This document shows, in pieces, positions 21,780 through 32,739 of a stretch of 64,000 nt of DNA (the first letter of the stretch is position 1; each line of letters opens with the position of its first letter). The stretch comes from Durusdinium trenchii (taxonomy: Eukaryota > Sar > Dinophyceae > Suessiales > Symbiodiniaceae), in assembly GCA_963970005.1 (NCBI GenBank), contig CAXAMN010005335.1, positions 1,293,668-1,357,667 on the forward strand. The letters are read 5' to 3'. Below the pieces are notes generated by a model. It did not search any database and was not told where the DNA came from. It saw nothing but the letters and a program-made list of their open reading frames with translations. A program made the translations under genes and the position numbers.

Positions 21780-22006
21780 TCAGTCTTGGTGCCCCGCCCA
21801 TGCCCCGCCATGTCCCGCCTCCTCTTGGCTATAGCAGCCAAACTGGTCCGTCTCCGGCGGCCTCTCGCAGCTGCGCCCGGCGTAGCCACTGAGACACGCG
21901 CAGGTGCCATTGAGGCATACGCCACCGAAAGGCTCATTGCAGCTGGTCTTCGCGCAGACGCCCAGCTCACAGAAGTCGCCTTGTACTCCAGAGCCACAGG
22001 CGCAAC
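21780..22006 (-). CDS. Terminal exon with EGF-like domain
   Basis: After a pyrimidine-rich acceptor (TTTCTTCACCAG) two bases complete a codon and the frame runs 74 residues to TGA at 21780-21782. It has a textbook EGF repeat: C-x4-C-x7-C-x4-C-x-C-x8-C with G-Y-A-G before the last Cys, preceded by two further Cys pairs (C-A-C-G-S-G and F-C-E). EGF modules are disulfide-rich units of secreted and surface proteins. The acidic, Gly-rich tail has no membrane segment. Exons with a possible signal peptide lie upstream on the same strand (22.3-24.8 kb), so a secreted protein is likely. The domain is clear; the exon joins are not all resolved. Confidence 0.68.
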
Positions 22007-22350
22007 CTGGTGAAGAAAGAACATGGATCTTTGGGAATTCCACAGATGGTGGCTGCTTCCATCTAGCCCCGTCATGAACAGCCTCCCCAGTGACCAGAAG
22101 CATACGCCTGGCTCTACTGATAGTCCTCTGAGCCAGGTCAACCGAACTTCATAAAAGGCCAATGCATCTGTGACGCTTCAAGAGTCTTGCGAATGGCGCT
22201 TTATGGGATTTAATGGCGCCAAACAGTGCGCTAAACGATGCTGATGTCTATTGAAACGATCTTGTAGAGGAGTGGTCAGTGACTCTTTCAACAAATAACT
22301 TGATCGACGTTGGATTAGATTCGCCCCTTAAACAGATCAAAGAAGTATGT

Positions 22351-22486
22351 TCAGGCTGTGGAAAGAGCAAATAGATCCTCGGCCATCTGAGGGCGACTGG
22401 CGTTACTGCGCAGTTTTTCAGGGTCAAACTCGTTGTGCAGGAACTCGCTGCCACGGTCTCCACAGCTGTAGGGATTTTCGTAGTGG
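22351..22486 (-). CDS. Probable exon upstream of the EGF exon
   Basis: It follows GTTCTTCTAG. One frame (Y-E-N-P-Y-S-C..., acidic) ends in TGA at 22351; a second with stronger RNY bias (Thr/Val/Ala-rich) stays open to 22248. The stop in the first frame conflicts with the EGF exon being further downstream, so either the second frame is used, the exon ends earlier at a non-GT donor, or there are two genes. Confidence 0.35.
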
Positions 22487-22546
22487 CTAGAAGAACTGCA
22501 AAAGCCATTGACCCCACAAGACCTTACTTGTCCAGCGAGAAAATTG

Positions 22547-22658
22547 CTACACTCCCTGGAACTAACATGGAAGTGGAAAGCCCTCTGATTGGTCTTCTGA
22601 AAATGGTCTTCCGAGTAGGGCCATTGTCCACCGTCCATATTAGTTCCAGCGAGTGTAG
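22547..22658. mobile_element. MITE-like element inside a predicted intron
   Basis: A 112-bp element with about 30-bp arms: CTACACTCCCTGGAACTAAC then ATGGAAGTGGA at the left, and the reverse complement of CTACACTCGCTGGAACTAAT then ATGGACGGTGGA at the right. It lies in the predicted minus-strand intron between exons 22890-23297 and 22351-22486, about 60 nt before the acceptor. Confidence 0.75.
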
Positions 22659-22814
22659 ATGCCAGCTTCTGGTTTTGGGGCATATGGACTTTCTGCACAG
22701 AATGCATCACTCCTCCTATGGACAAGGTCCGGCACCGTGACTCTCCACTATGTTTCTCTACAGCGAAATAAAGAGAACATGATGAAAACATCAAAGGTTA
22801 CACACCCAACCCAT

Positions 22815-22883
22815 CCATGTATGCGGAATAGTTATATACATCCCTTTACATGTATGTACCACGGGTAACTATTCCACATATGG
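22815..22883. mobile_element. Short inverted-repeat element at intron 5' end
   Basis: A 69-bp palindromic element: CCATGTATGCGGAATAGTTA at the left and the reverse complement of CCATATGTGGAATAGTTA at the right. Its right arm begins 6 nt inside the predicted donor GTAGAT at 22889 of a minus-strand exon. Confidence 0.65.
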
Positions 22884-22889
22884 ATCTAC

Positions 22890-23297
22890 TGGGATGGTTG
22901 GACAACTGAGAGACAGTTCACATTCACCACAGCCGTCCAAGGACTTCTCAAATTCCAGCGTCGAAAAGCGCGCTTGCGGCTTCTTTGCAGTAGGATCTCC
23001 CTGGATGGAAACCTCAATCATACCACTCTGTGTTGGAATGCACTTGAAGTGGTAGATGTCAGTGATCGTGTGATGACACGACGTGGTAAAGTCCCTTTTC
23101 ACGAGCTTTCCATTGATCATGATATTCATCTTGGCGCCACCATTCCGATTCTTCTCACAGAACTGGTACTTCACCGTGTAGTAGCTCACTTTCGCCGAGG
23201 CATCCTGGAGATTGGCACGGAAGGTTTGGTTCGGCGCATCTGCCTCGCGACTGTAGTGTTGCAACAAGGCATCCTTGGATCTGAGGCGCGATGGGGT
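22890..23297 (-). CDS. Large exon, extracellular-type protein
   Basis: A 408-nt, 136-codon exon in phase 0 from AAAG|ACC to CCA|GTAGAT. It encodes a Lys/Asn/Thr-rich, beta-like sequence with seven cysteines, including C-H-H, F-K-C and C-G-E-C-E-L-S-L-S-C near the end. Acceptor choice rests on an in-frame TGA 5-6 nt upstream. The Cys content fits a secreted protein with the EGF exon downstream. No family is recognised. This is one of the clearest coding segments of the window. Confidence 0.62.
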
Positions 23298-23535
23298 CTT
23301 TCACCCGTTGTTCTGTAAAAAAATTATCGCTCATGAGCCACGAAAGGGGTGTCGGCTAAGGGCCCTTAGCCTGCCCTGAACGAGCTGGTCTTAGATGGGT
23401 GATTTGGGGTGTCCATGAACGAAAACATCTCAAACTCGCTACGGCTTTCAATTGTTCCCTTCAGATGACCTGCCCATCCGCCGATGCTGTCCCCCAAAAC
23501 ATCGATTCTTCACGCTCAAAAGATCCGGCTAAAAC

Positions 23536-23728
23536 CAGGTCTCGTAGTCTGGCTCATATTCCGCTGGCCAGTTCCGGCATCTCATGCGGCCGAGGCTTTG
23601 GTTCCCGTTCCTTGGGACCCCGCCGAACGATCGTCCCTGCCCACCGGTCGGTTTAAGAGTGACCCATTTGGGGCTCGGTGCTGCAAGGTGCTGCCAATCC
23701 ACGGGGAGAAGGCCCCAAAGGGAGCCCA
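23536..23728 (-). CDS. Exon, Trp/Arg-rich, same gene region
   Basis: From GGTGGTAG (with an upstream hairpin CTACACTCG..CGAGTGTAG at 23739-23767) the frame reads 63 residues ending in an acidic, Tyr/Trp-rich run before ACCTG|GTTTTA. The end leaves two bases, which does not match the phase-0 start of the next exon, so a small exon or another splice site is missing. Confidence 0.48.
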
Positions 23729-23874
23729 CTACCACCAACCTACACTCGGCGTAAAGCTCGAGTGTAGAACGATTAATTAACCTAAAATTAACATAACAAA
23801 GACATTTTTGAAGCCTGTTTGTATCATGTCGTATCTACATCTACTTCAGGTAATTAAAGCGGTAAGCCACATAC

Positions 23875-24063
23875 TCCAAGTAAACTAAGAATCAGATAGG
23901 CCGTATTGGTGTAGTCCCTGGGTTTGAAAGCCACATATCCTCCCCAGCCAGTGGGAGTCCACTTCTCTTTGGTGTGATGCCACCGGCGCCCCAAATGGTC
24001 CACGTAGTCCTCGCTGAATCCTCCGTTGATGCCTAGCCATTCCTTAGAGTTGATCATGAATAT
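23875..24063 (-). CDS. Exon, Trp/Gly-rich, same gene region
   Basis: A 63-codon, phase-0 exon from TTTTCTCGACAAG to TTGGA|GTATGT. The protein has several Trp, Gly and His residues, a lysine-rich centre and a hydrophobic Leu-rich end. Codon use is strongly coding-like. It probably follows the first exon at 24666-24759, though that exon ends in phase 1, so a piece may be missing. Confidence 0.55.
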
Positions 24064-24665
24064 CTTGTCGAGAAAAGAACAAGACAAAGACAAAAAAAAG
24101 TACATCCAATATTGAACCCAGCATGGAACTATTGAAGCCCGAAACAATATTGAAGCCCGAAACATCCAATATTGAGCCTACGCCCAATCCAAAGAAAGGA
24201 ACACCTAAACCATCCTATACTATAGAAACCAAACCCACCAGAACCCAAAAGAAGTGAAGGTCTAAACTAAGTGAAGCCTGAAGCCCTGAAGCACTCCTTC
24301 TCCTTCTCCTCCTTCTCCTTTCTTTCATCGATTGTTATGTATTATCCTGCTTGCTCTTGTGCTTATTCATGTTATATTGTGAAGTGGTATCGGGGTTTCC
24401 TGACTCGGACGATCTGGTGAACCCAGACTCACGGTTTCCTGACTCTGCCTTCTCCTATAAACCAGCACCAACTGGATCCAATTGGTTGCAAGTTCCCAGG
24501 GGTGATTACAGTATACAGTACATCTCTGAAATGTATCATAGTATGTCTCATACTTATTTTACCATATATTCATACAAATATACATATATATATATATAGA
24601 TTCATATGCCCATGTTCTACGTGCTTCTTACTGTCAGTAACCCAAGCAACGCAAAGTCTGCTTAC

Positions 24666-24759
24666 TGTGAGTTCCAGATTCCAGACCGGGGCCTTGCGGC
24701 ACCACGGCAATGGCCTCGCGCAACATGAGGACCATGGTCAAGAAGCTCCCAAGTGCCAT
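24666..24759 (-). CDS. Possible first exon with signal peptide
   Basis: ATG at 24759 is followed by a hydrophobic run (L-G-S-F-L-T-M-V-L-M-L) and a small-residue A-I-A site, like a secretory signal peptide, then Pro/Gly. The exon ends at CTCACA|GTAAGC, a strong donor, after 31 codons plus one base. A secreted product agrees with the EGF and Cys-rich exons downstream. An overlapping frame without the ATG is also open. Confidence 0.42.
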
Positions 24760-25298
24760 GGCGACGAGCGGCGTGTCGCAGCAGGTAGTGGGCCAGCAGG
24801 TACTGGATGAAAGCGAAAGCAACGTCCCTGTTGAGATGGAACTGTCATGCGAAGTCATAGGTTTTTTCATGCAAAGTCGTGACTTTGGCCCTTGAGAGAT
24901 GTGTCCCCATGGTCTTCCAAGCTTGGTGACTGTCATTCTGTCATTGATGATCGAATGGGAAGCGTGGAACAAACTGAAAGCAAATTGGCCAAGAAAAGCA
25001 CAGCTTACACATGTGGAAAATAGCATTGTGAATGGAGTTCTTGCGGACAGTCCATGATCGTGATCTTTCAAGTAGGATAGGGCTGGATAGTATATACATC
25101 TCTCAAGCTGACAATTACCATGCGATTGGCATGCTAAACATAGACTGTCTGACTCGAGGCCCTTATTGTATCCGCATGGCCCTTAGGCAATCCTTTCTCT
25201 GAAAATGTTATTGCATAGAATCATCCGTGTCATTACAAAGTAAGCGTCTCTGGATGAGCCATCTCGCCATGTGTCAGTGTTGACTTCGGGGAAAAGGG

Positions 25299-25695
25299 TT
25301 ATATATTGATTAAATGTCCAACGACCGAACAAAACACCACTCCTGTGGCAAAGGATCTTCTGCACACTCCTTTGCCGGGAGTGGCGGAAGCTTCCATGTC
25401 TGCAAAACCATCCGTCGTTCCACCCATCCGTCGGAACCACATCCACCGACATGCCTCCACGGCTGAAAAATGGATGCGGGCCGAGAATCGGAGACCCGGA
25501 CTTATCACTCGACGTTTCACCCTCGGCGAACTCCATCCAACGCGCGACGCGCACCTCGCCACGCCCAGTGGACCGGAGCCATGCAGTTCCGCTGTGCAGA
25601 GCAGCTGTGCATAGCTGCGACCGCTGATCCGCGTCTCCTCGCTGATCGCGATCGAGTGGGGTCGAGTCGAGTCGAACCGGGGGATGGTGGGGGAC
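25299..25695 (-). CDS. Terminal exon, unknown protein
   Basis: A very good acceptor (CTTTCACTGCCTCCGCAG) is followed by one base and a 131-codon frame to TAA at 25299. The first part is Ser/Arg/Glu-rich with high GC at third positions; the end has a short hydrophobic V-V-F-C-S-V-V-G-H-L stretch. A second minus frame over the same region is open for 209 codons, so the frame choice rests on the acceptor and codon bias. No family is recognised. Confidence 0.45.
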
Positions 25696-27095
25696 CTGCG
25701 GAGGCAGTGAAAGGATCCATCGAAACCGCGCAGTGAGGTCTATGGGATGGACAAGCCCATCTGGTCGGTCGATCTGGTCCTGTATGTTTATACCAAAAAA
25801 AATGGACCCCAAAATATCCAGCTCTTATTTTGGCATTTGGGACGCTCCCGCAGGAAACCCAGCGAGCATGGGTTTCTTCTGGAAATTTTTGTGTGCAGGC
25901 AAGAGATGGATAGACTGGTATATTTCCCTCTCTCTTCAAAGGACATGCAAATGACATATAAATATATAACTGACATAATATTATATATATGTAACATCGG
26001 AACGAATTATGGAATGTACAGTACTGTCTGGTGTCTGATCATGTCTGACCTCTTGTGACCCTGTCCGGTCAGCCATCCAAGTCGCCCAAATACGTGCAAA
26101 TATGAAGTATTTCAGGGTATACCCTGTCGGTCCATGGTCCTACTTTGTAGGGTCCCGGGAATTTCGGTAGAAAGTTGTCTTAAAAAGTACGTGCCCAGCA
26201 CCTCATGGCTGATGTACTTTTAAGGTCCCGGACCTTAAAAAGTACTGCTATTGATGCATCTGTAGTATGTATGCCCAAAAAAGACTGACCATGTGCGCTG
26301 TAAACTGTGGGACCGTGAGAAGCCTGAGAAACCGTGAGCAGGACGTTAAAGAGAAACCGTGGGATCGTGAGAAAGCGTGAGCAGAACCGTGAGAAAGCGT
26401 GAGCAACTGTGAGCGTGCAATCAGCAGCGTGGACAAGGGGAAAGGAACCAAGGAACAGCTGATGGAAAAACGGGCAGCTGATGGGACCCCATCTTATGTT
26501 TTGTTTCGGCCGTGGAAGTTCGGCGTTGACATGATTTTTCGGCGAATATACTTTCTATAGGTCCACTTCGGCTGAGGACTTACTTTGTAAGGTCCCAGGA
26601 CTTCCAGGTGGACACCCGAACTTTCGCCCCCGAACTTCCAGGTCGACTGGTCTATCTGAACGCCTGGCAGGTCATTGTTTCGCTACCCCCATTCTGGTCG
26701 AATCGGATCGGTCATCTGAGTGGAAGACTTGTGGATCACTCGAGTCCTCAATTCCACGGAGTCGGAGTCGAACGGAGTCCGTTCTGAGCCCTTCGGCACG
26801 GTTGTGGCGCAGCGCCACCCGTCCGAAGTCTTCTGACTCGTATGGGCTCAGTCTGGTGAGTTGATCAGTGACTTAGAGATCTTCAGAGATCTTCAGAGTC
26901 CAGTGTTGAGGGGTGTTCACATCAAAAGCATATCGAAATCAGTGAACATCCACCTCTGCGGCTTTCAGTGCTCCGTCCCGTGTCAGCTCCTCTGACAGGG
27001 CCAAGGCTTGCCTGCGGCGCAATCTCGATCAAACTCTCAGACCTAAAGGTTCAAGGAACCCTCTCCTAAGAAACAAGAGAAATGAACTATATAAT
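25696..27095. other. No assignable gene; short repeats
   Basis: Contains a hairpin GTACTTTTAAGGTCC / GGACCTTAAAAAGTAC at 26214-26246, with related GGTCCC(A/G)GGA words near 26151 and 26589, and a minisatellite of ACCGTGAGAAAGCGTGAGCA units at about 26311-26415. No exon was recognised. Confidence 0.45.
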
Positions 27096-27200
27096 TACCC
27101 TCCCTCCAACAATCATAGAAGTGGAAAATGGTCTGTTAGTAAAAGAAGACAGTCTTCCAAGGGGCCGTGTTCCACTTCCATGTTTGTTGGATGAAGGGTA
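27096..27200. mobile_element. MITE-like inverted-repeat element, GGAAGTGGA family
   Basis: A 105-bp element with arms of about 36 bp: TACCCT..TCCAACAATCATAGAAGTGGAA at the left, and the reverse complement of TACCCT..TCCAACAAACATGGAAGTGGAA at the right. It ends 93 nt before the acceptor of a plus-strand exon, so it probably sits in an intron or 5' region. Confidence 0.75.
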
Positions 27201-27293
27201 ACAAGACTTTCTGGGTCTCGAGTTGGCCATACCGAATGTACTCCTCTCTTGCAAACCAACATTGACCTCAAAACTACCATGTGTACCTTTCAG

Positions 27294-27455
27294 GTTGCCC
27301 ATCCCTGTTGCCTGATGTTACCTGCTTTCTGCCTCGACTCACGGAGCTTTCTCACCCCGTGGCTGGACGAGGCACTTAATGAATCTTCCCCAAGCCAGCC
27401 TCCAGGACTGAGCTTCGAGCAAGCTCAGGACAACGGCCTCAAGCCTGGGCGGATG
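27294..27455 (+). CDS. Exon, unknown protein
   Basis: A 54-codon exon in phase 0 at both ends between GTACCTTTCAG and CGGATG|GTAAGG, both strong sites. It encodes a Cys-rich start (C-C, F-C) then an acidic, Pro/Ser/Gln-rich sequence. No domain is recognised. Confidence 0.52.
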
Positions 27456-27799
27456 GTAAGGGGCTTCAGTTCACATCTGCAGGATGCGATCACTTCATAA
27501 ACTTTCAGGAAGAAACCCATCAAAAGCATCATGCCCTGAGTCCTGAGAACGACCCGGCGAAGCATAGAAATCCCCAAGTCAGTAAAGATTCCCAGATCGA
27601 CCCAGCATTCTGTTCATCATTTGGTTCATAGAACGGCAGTGGAGGGAATAAGGTGTTTGTCTTTTGAACCAAGGCTTGGCTGCCACAAGCCAGTTACCCC
27701 TGTGGTAACTTGTCTGGCACCTCTAGCTGCTCTATATAGCTGAACATTTCTCAGCCCTCAGGATCAATATGCCAACTGGTAAACTACCACTGGTTAACA

Positions 27800-28120
27800 T
27801 GTCTCTTTTCGCAACAGGTAAGTAGCTAAGTAGCTTAGGTCCTGGTTCTTCAGCCCCGACCACGAAGGACCCCGATCCACATCGGAGCCCAAAGGGACGT
27901 GGAGGGAGGCCGCCGAGGCTGCCGAGGCCCGAACGGCGTGGGATCCTGGAAGGGCATCTCCTCGTAGAGCTGCAAAGACCACCTCCACCTTGGAAACATA
28001 CCAGTCATGCTGGCAGTCCCACATGGTGAACAAAAGAAGAAGCTGGTAGAGTAGGGCTGTCAGGATTCTTTCGGGCAGTGACTTGCTGCATCTGCTCGCT
28101 GGCGTGCTTGGGAACATCAT
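27800..28120. CDS. Coding-like block, strand uncertain
   Basis: On the plus strand a consensus donor CAG|GTAAGT occurs at 27817 and a Glu/Ala/Arg-rich frame ends at CACATG|GTGAAC (28025). On the minus strand a Val/Ala/Ser-rich frame is open across the same bases for over 100 codons. GC-rich codon bias fits both, so no gene model is given. Confidence 0.28.
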
Positions 28121-28346
28121 TGAGGCTGGAAACTCTGCATGAATCGATCTCTCTAACTCCCAGGGATTCTGACAACTCTACCCAATTCCAAAGACCAATC
28201 TGATTCTTCTGATTCAACATGCTTCATTTGGACCATTGGATTAACCCATGTTAGAGATTGCTAAGGAAGGTGTTGTTTTTTTCTTTTTTTCTTTTTTCGA
28301 GGCAACTACCACTTTCTCTTAAGCCGAATTCATTCTACAAGCTAAG

Positions 28347-29063
28347 CTACATGCGAAAGCTTGAAACCTGGAGTTCACCGGTCGGCTTTTTTTGCACAAG
28401 GAAGGAGCCAAGGGAAGCCCGAGGAGGGCCCCCACATCTGACGCAGTCTGATGCCAATTTTCGTCGTGCGTTCACGAACTCGGCGGAACAGTCGTCCGAA
28501 CGAGGTCCGAACGCTTCTCGGACGTTCGTCGGACCGGAGGTTTGTCCCAATGTGTTGGGGTGTTTCGGGGCCCGTGGTGGGGACTTCACTTCGCCCCCCT
28601 CCTTCCAGTGATTGGACCCCTCTTTGTCCGAACTTCTGAGTCACTGGGAGGAGCTGAGGCTGTGGATGGCTGCACCTCAGAGGGCACCAGGGAACGACCG
28701 GTCGGAAGAACTCCAAAGCAGCGAAACACGGATGTGGATGTGGGTGCCAAAACCACTCTCTCGGGTAGCGCCATCCGGATGCCTGTATAAGTGGAAGAAG
28801 GTGAAGGCTGGGGCCACGCTGAAGGCGATTCCGGCTTTGCTCCACTTCAGTGTTTGAGGAGCTTGTTCCAGCACATGTGATTTTGTGACTCGAGGCAGCT
28901 CGAGGAGCAGGTTGGGTTCTCTGAATTTGCTTCCCAAATCCACTGAATGGAGGGATGAATTGAGATGAAACCAAAATTGGGCAACCCCCAATGTGCCACC
29001 GGAGGGCGCCCAAGGAATTGGGCTCTGGAGGGACCCCATTTGGGAGACTTGCTCAAGGCCCAT
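28347..29063 (-). CDS. Coding-like block on minus strand, unresolved exons
   Basis: Three minus frames are open for 80-210 codons. One gives a hydrophobic, aromatic segment (about 28790-28850) ending near a GC donor-like ACAG|GCATCC; another is Ser/Pro-rich (28586-28774); a third is Arg-rich. At least one is probably genuine coding sequence. Exon borders cannot be set. Confidence 0.33.
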
Positions 29064-31394
29064 TCCTGCCAGCTACTTCCTTACAGGGTCTCCGATAGAC
29101 TACCCTGCACTGTCTGTGGGCTTCCATTCCGCACCCATTGGCTATGTCTTTTTACCCTACCGACAACTCCAAAGACCAAGTAAAAAGTGTTTTTGCATGA
29201 CCGACCATTTCCAGTAAAATGAGGTCCAACTGACCTCGTTACATCTCCCATGGTCCGATCTCACTGCGCCAGCGACGGTAGATGATCTTGTCGGGCTCCT
29301 CGTGGCCTGCAGCAGCGGCTCCGTCAGGGGAATCCACTGGTCCGAACATGTCCGAAGGACCCGGAGGCGCGAACGCCGAGAGCCCGTTCACGCGTGCGAA
29401 CAAGAGCCCTTGCAGCAGCGGGTGAACGAGAGCCCGAAGACGCCGAAAAAGGAGGTGAGTTCTTCTTTAAGGGATCTTTGAGGCCCCTGGGAGAAATGCA
29501 ATGGTGTCAATGATTGCCGACTTTGGGGTGCTGGTAGATAGAAGTGGAAGATGGCCTCCCCCATCAGTTCCTACCACCAGTACGTTTGGGATGGTCCTAT
29601 ACAGTGTACAGGTAAGGCTATGACATGCTATGACCATTGGCTACGATTTCGACTGTTGGGGAGGTCAAGCCACATGCGACCTGTCAACCCAAAGCAAAAC
29701 ATCTGAGGGCCTGAGGCCGATCGAAGGGCGGCAAAAAATGTGTGTTTTCTGCGCGTTTTTTAAACCTCGATCTTGCAGCGTTCCTCCTCGCACAAAATGC
29801 ATCACAGCTGCATTCTGCAATGCATGTCACTCACACGAGGCCCCAAAATCTGTCATGCGTCTGCAGCTTGGCGTAGGGGCCTCCCTTGGTGGTGACAGGT
29901 GATACGATATGTATGTATGCATGTATATATAATTTTAATAGTTTATACCTGGATCCTCCTTTGGGCGGAAACAGTGCCGGACCTCAATCCGGCAAAATGT
30001 TCCGCCGGATTCCGGAAAAAAAACCGGAGACCTGAAAAAACATCCGGATCCAAGATCCTGAATTACAGAAATGATAAAGGCTGGATCATACACAAGCAAA
30101 CTGCCTTTGCACCACGAGTGTTTTTCTGGAGCACACGAATTCCACAACCCAACACTGGAGCCTTCCCGTTCCCATTGCCCTCGCCCATCTTCCGAATGGC
30201 CTAAGAACAGAACCATCACAAAATATAAGCCAACTTGTGCCCAAGCAAAAGCTTCCAAGAAGAAACCAAGGAGTATGTGGCAAAGAACCCCTCTTTCTCT
30301 GCAACCGTGTCTCTAAAGTTTTTTTACAAAGTGGGTTGCTCTCCATGGTTCTTATGTTTTTAATGTTTTTTAAAGCTTGCCTCAGGACGGCCCCCCAACA
30401 AAGTAGCAGAACTCATGGTTCCTGTCAAAACTCTTGGTTGAAAAACTTTTCAAAATTCAACACCTTCAGAAGACTGAGTCCAAAAAAATACGCCGGAGTT
30501 ACGGGAAATTACGCCGGAGTTACGACGCGCCATTTTTTAGAAACTATTTGCAAAACATTGAGATTCTGAACAACACGTGTTCCACAGCCCAAAACTTGCC
30601 CCGCAGGCTCTGCAAACCTGCGCAGCTAGAACTATATCCCAGCACCCCGACATCCTGAAACTAGTACATTTTTGCCTATGTTCTTTCAGCTTAGGTACAC
30701 CCACTTGGGTCTTTCAACACGTGCATCGCACTGTACCGATTTCATCTGATTTCATTTAGAAGATCACCTAAACGGATCTGATTGCTCCAGTGTGAACCCT
30801 GAGGAAACCGGTGGAATGAGAAAACAGCGGAACAGGCAAACGAGCACACTTTGCAAGCAAACTCATTGCATCAGTAGTGGGTTTACCTTCAACGAAATGC
30901 GGACCACAAAGAATGCAACTGAAGATCTAGGTATATGTTGTTTGATGTCCCTCGTGATAGTTCGTGTCATCCGACCCCCAAAATGCTATGTTGGAGGATA
31001 ATGGAGGCATCAGCAGCATGATTGGATGTTCTGGACATATCATCTGACTATAAAAGAACCTGCGAAGACTGGCCTTCAAAGACATCATCCAAGAGCTGTA
31101 GGACCCGCAGCCATTCGGAGGCTCTGCCACCTCAGAACATGAGCCTCTAACAAGCGGGTGATGTCCACTTTCTAGTAGGGATCTACCGCAGGCCAACATA
31201 AAACAATTCAAAGTTGATTGAAAACCATGTTGGACAACATTGGAATCCGACTGTAGACTTGCCATACCTGGAGGGTGAAACACTTCCAACAAGTTTCTAT
31301 TCATCAACACTCAAAGGCCTCACAGTGGCCTCACAGGGCTGAAAACCATCTCACCATCCCGTGTTTCTATTCATCGCACAGCCTTAGGCCCTAC
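29064..31394. other. No confident gene; one small palindrome
   Basis: At 29531-29580 there is a 50-bp inverted repeat with arms CTGGTAGATAGAAGTGGAAG and the reverse complement of CTGGTGGTAGGAACTGATGG, a short relative of the GGAAGTGGA family. A minus frame at 30927-31310 (about 127 codons) may include exon sequence. The plus strand at 30490-30525 has a tandem CGCCGGAGTTACG repeat. Confidence 0.4.
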
Positions 31395-31624
31395 CGCCAT
31401 CCACCGCTCCCATCCACCGCTCCAACGCCCTGGTCCTCCCGCTCCGTGCGCGCCACGGCGCAGGCGTCCATGCTGGCCGCCCAGCTCAGTGAGTCCGGGG
31501 GCTCCGCGTCCGGCAAGTCCATCGCGGCCAGCAGCTGCAGAGCTGCCTCACCCGCGGCGACGAAGCTGACGATGCGACGCGACGCGCGAGGCGAGGCACA
31601 GCGGCGACGCGAGCGTATAAGCGA
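31395..31624 (-). CDS. Exon, Arg-rich then acidic, unknown protein
   Basis: It follows the acceptor AATCCTCTTCAG and runs in phase 0 for 76 codons plus two bases to TGGCG|GTAGGG. The start is Arg/Ser-rich, the middle an Ala/Leu-rich likely helix, and the end Asp/Glu/Gly-rich. High third-position GC and RNY bias are strong. A Ser/Ala-rich plus frame is also open, but lacks splice sites. Confidence 0.52.
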
Positions 31625-32623
31625 CTGAAGAGGATTTGGGGAAGTCCATATACTGTTCCTTGTTGCCGGGCAGTCCTGAACCACCCTATGACGAAAACCC
31701 CAATCGAAGACATGTGGTCCCCATAATCAACCCTTCGACTCTGTTGATCGGACCCTTGTTCCATTGCTCAGTCTGCAATCCTAATCTAGCCCACTTAGGG
31801 GTGTGGTCAGTTCTCTAGGCTTGACATTGTCCGGAGTACTGCTTAAGTGGTTCTGGCCATCGCTGTCCCATAGTCTTGACATTTTGCCGAACAAATCCCC
31901 TTTCACCTATAGGTTGACACCTGACATATCTGCTTTACCATGATGACACAGTCAAAGTAGCCTCAGAAAATACGCACATGCCAATGACTGTGGGGAAAGC
32001 ACTGGCTGTCGCAGCGGAGCGGAGCGTGTTTGCCACTTCTTTTGTTGCCTTGCCCAGATGTTTTGTTTGAAAGTGTTGGCTTTCACAGCCCCAAGTTGAT
32101 TAAGTATCGCCTTTAAATGCTACAGAAAGAGAAGTTCCTCTCCCTCTTTGGCTTGGACTTCTTCCACCAAACGCACCACCAAATAGCCAGATGTCTGACA
32201 CTGATTGTTGTGCACATGTATTTACAATCGATTTGACCGCTTTTGGTGATTTGAGAAGTTTTTTTGGCTTTTTAGTCTTGGCACCAAGCTGCCGTCAAAC
32301 ACAGAGACATTCCTTTCACCACTGTCTTGTCGGAAGCAAGAATCCTATGTCGGGCTCTTTTGGAGCTTTGGATAGCTTGTTGAGCGATATACTCTTGACT
32401 TTGTGGTGGATCATAGAAGCACCATCCCTGTGCACTAACTTGTGTCTCAATCATTGATTTAGGATGCAACACACTGCTTTTGTGGGGGTCAGGCTGCAGT
32501 CTTGACATCTTAACTTATCTGTGTTTTAGCATGGGCGCTCTCACCAGGGTCTTGACATGCACAAATGCCCGTGGACATGCTCCAAACGGCAAGTCTTTGA
32601 AACCGACTTACTGTGATACTGTA
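31625..32623. other. No assignable gene
   Basis: No exon was recognised. A minus frame around 32272-32508 with a Gln/Ser/Arg-rich sequence is open but has no splice support. Confidence 0.3.
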
Positions 32624-32739
32624 TGTGAGTTCCATTCAGGTCACACCAACCGTTCGCAATATTGGTGATCAAGCACCTTCAACCTTCGCTCAGAAAGGAG
32701 CAATTCAGTCGCGAGGGCGCTTGACCGACTTGAGCTTCG
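32624..32739 (+). repeat. 116-bp direct repeat, copy 1
   Basis: Nearly identical to 33794-33910 (three to four differences, one an extra A in copy 2), 1170 bp apart in the same orientation. Its 3' end reads in frame into the copia reverse transcriptase frame that follows (A-L-D-R-L-E-L-R-K-F-R-W), so part of the repeat is itself reverse-transcriptase sequence. Confidence 0.85.
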
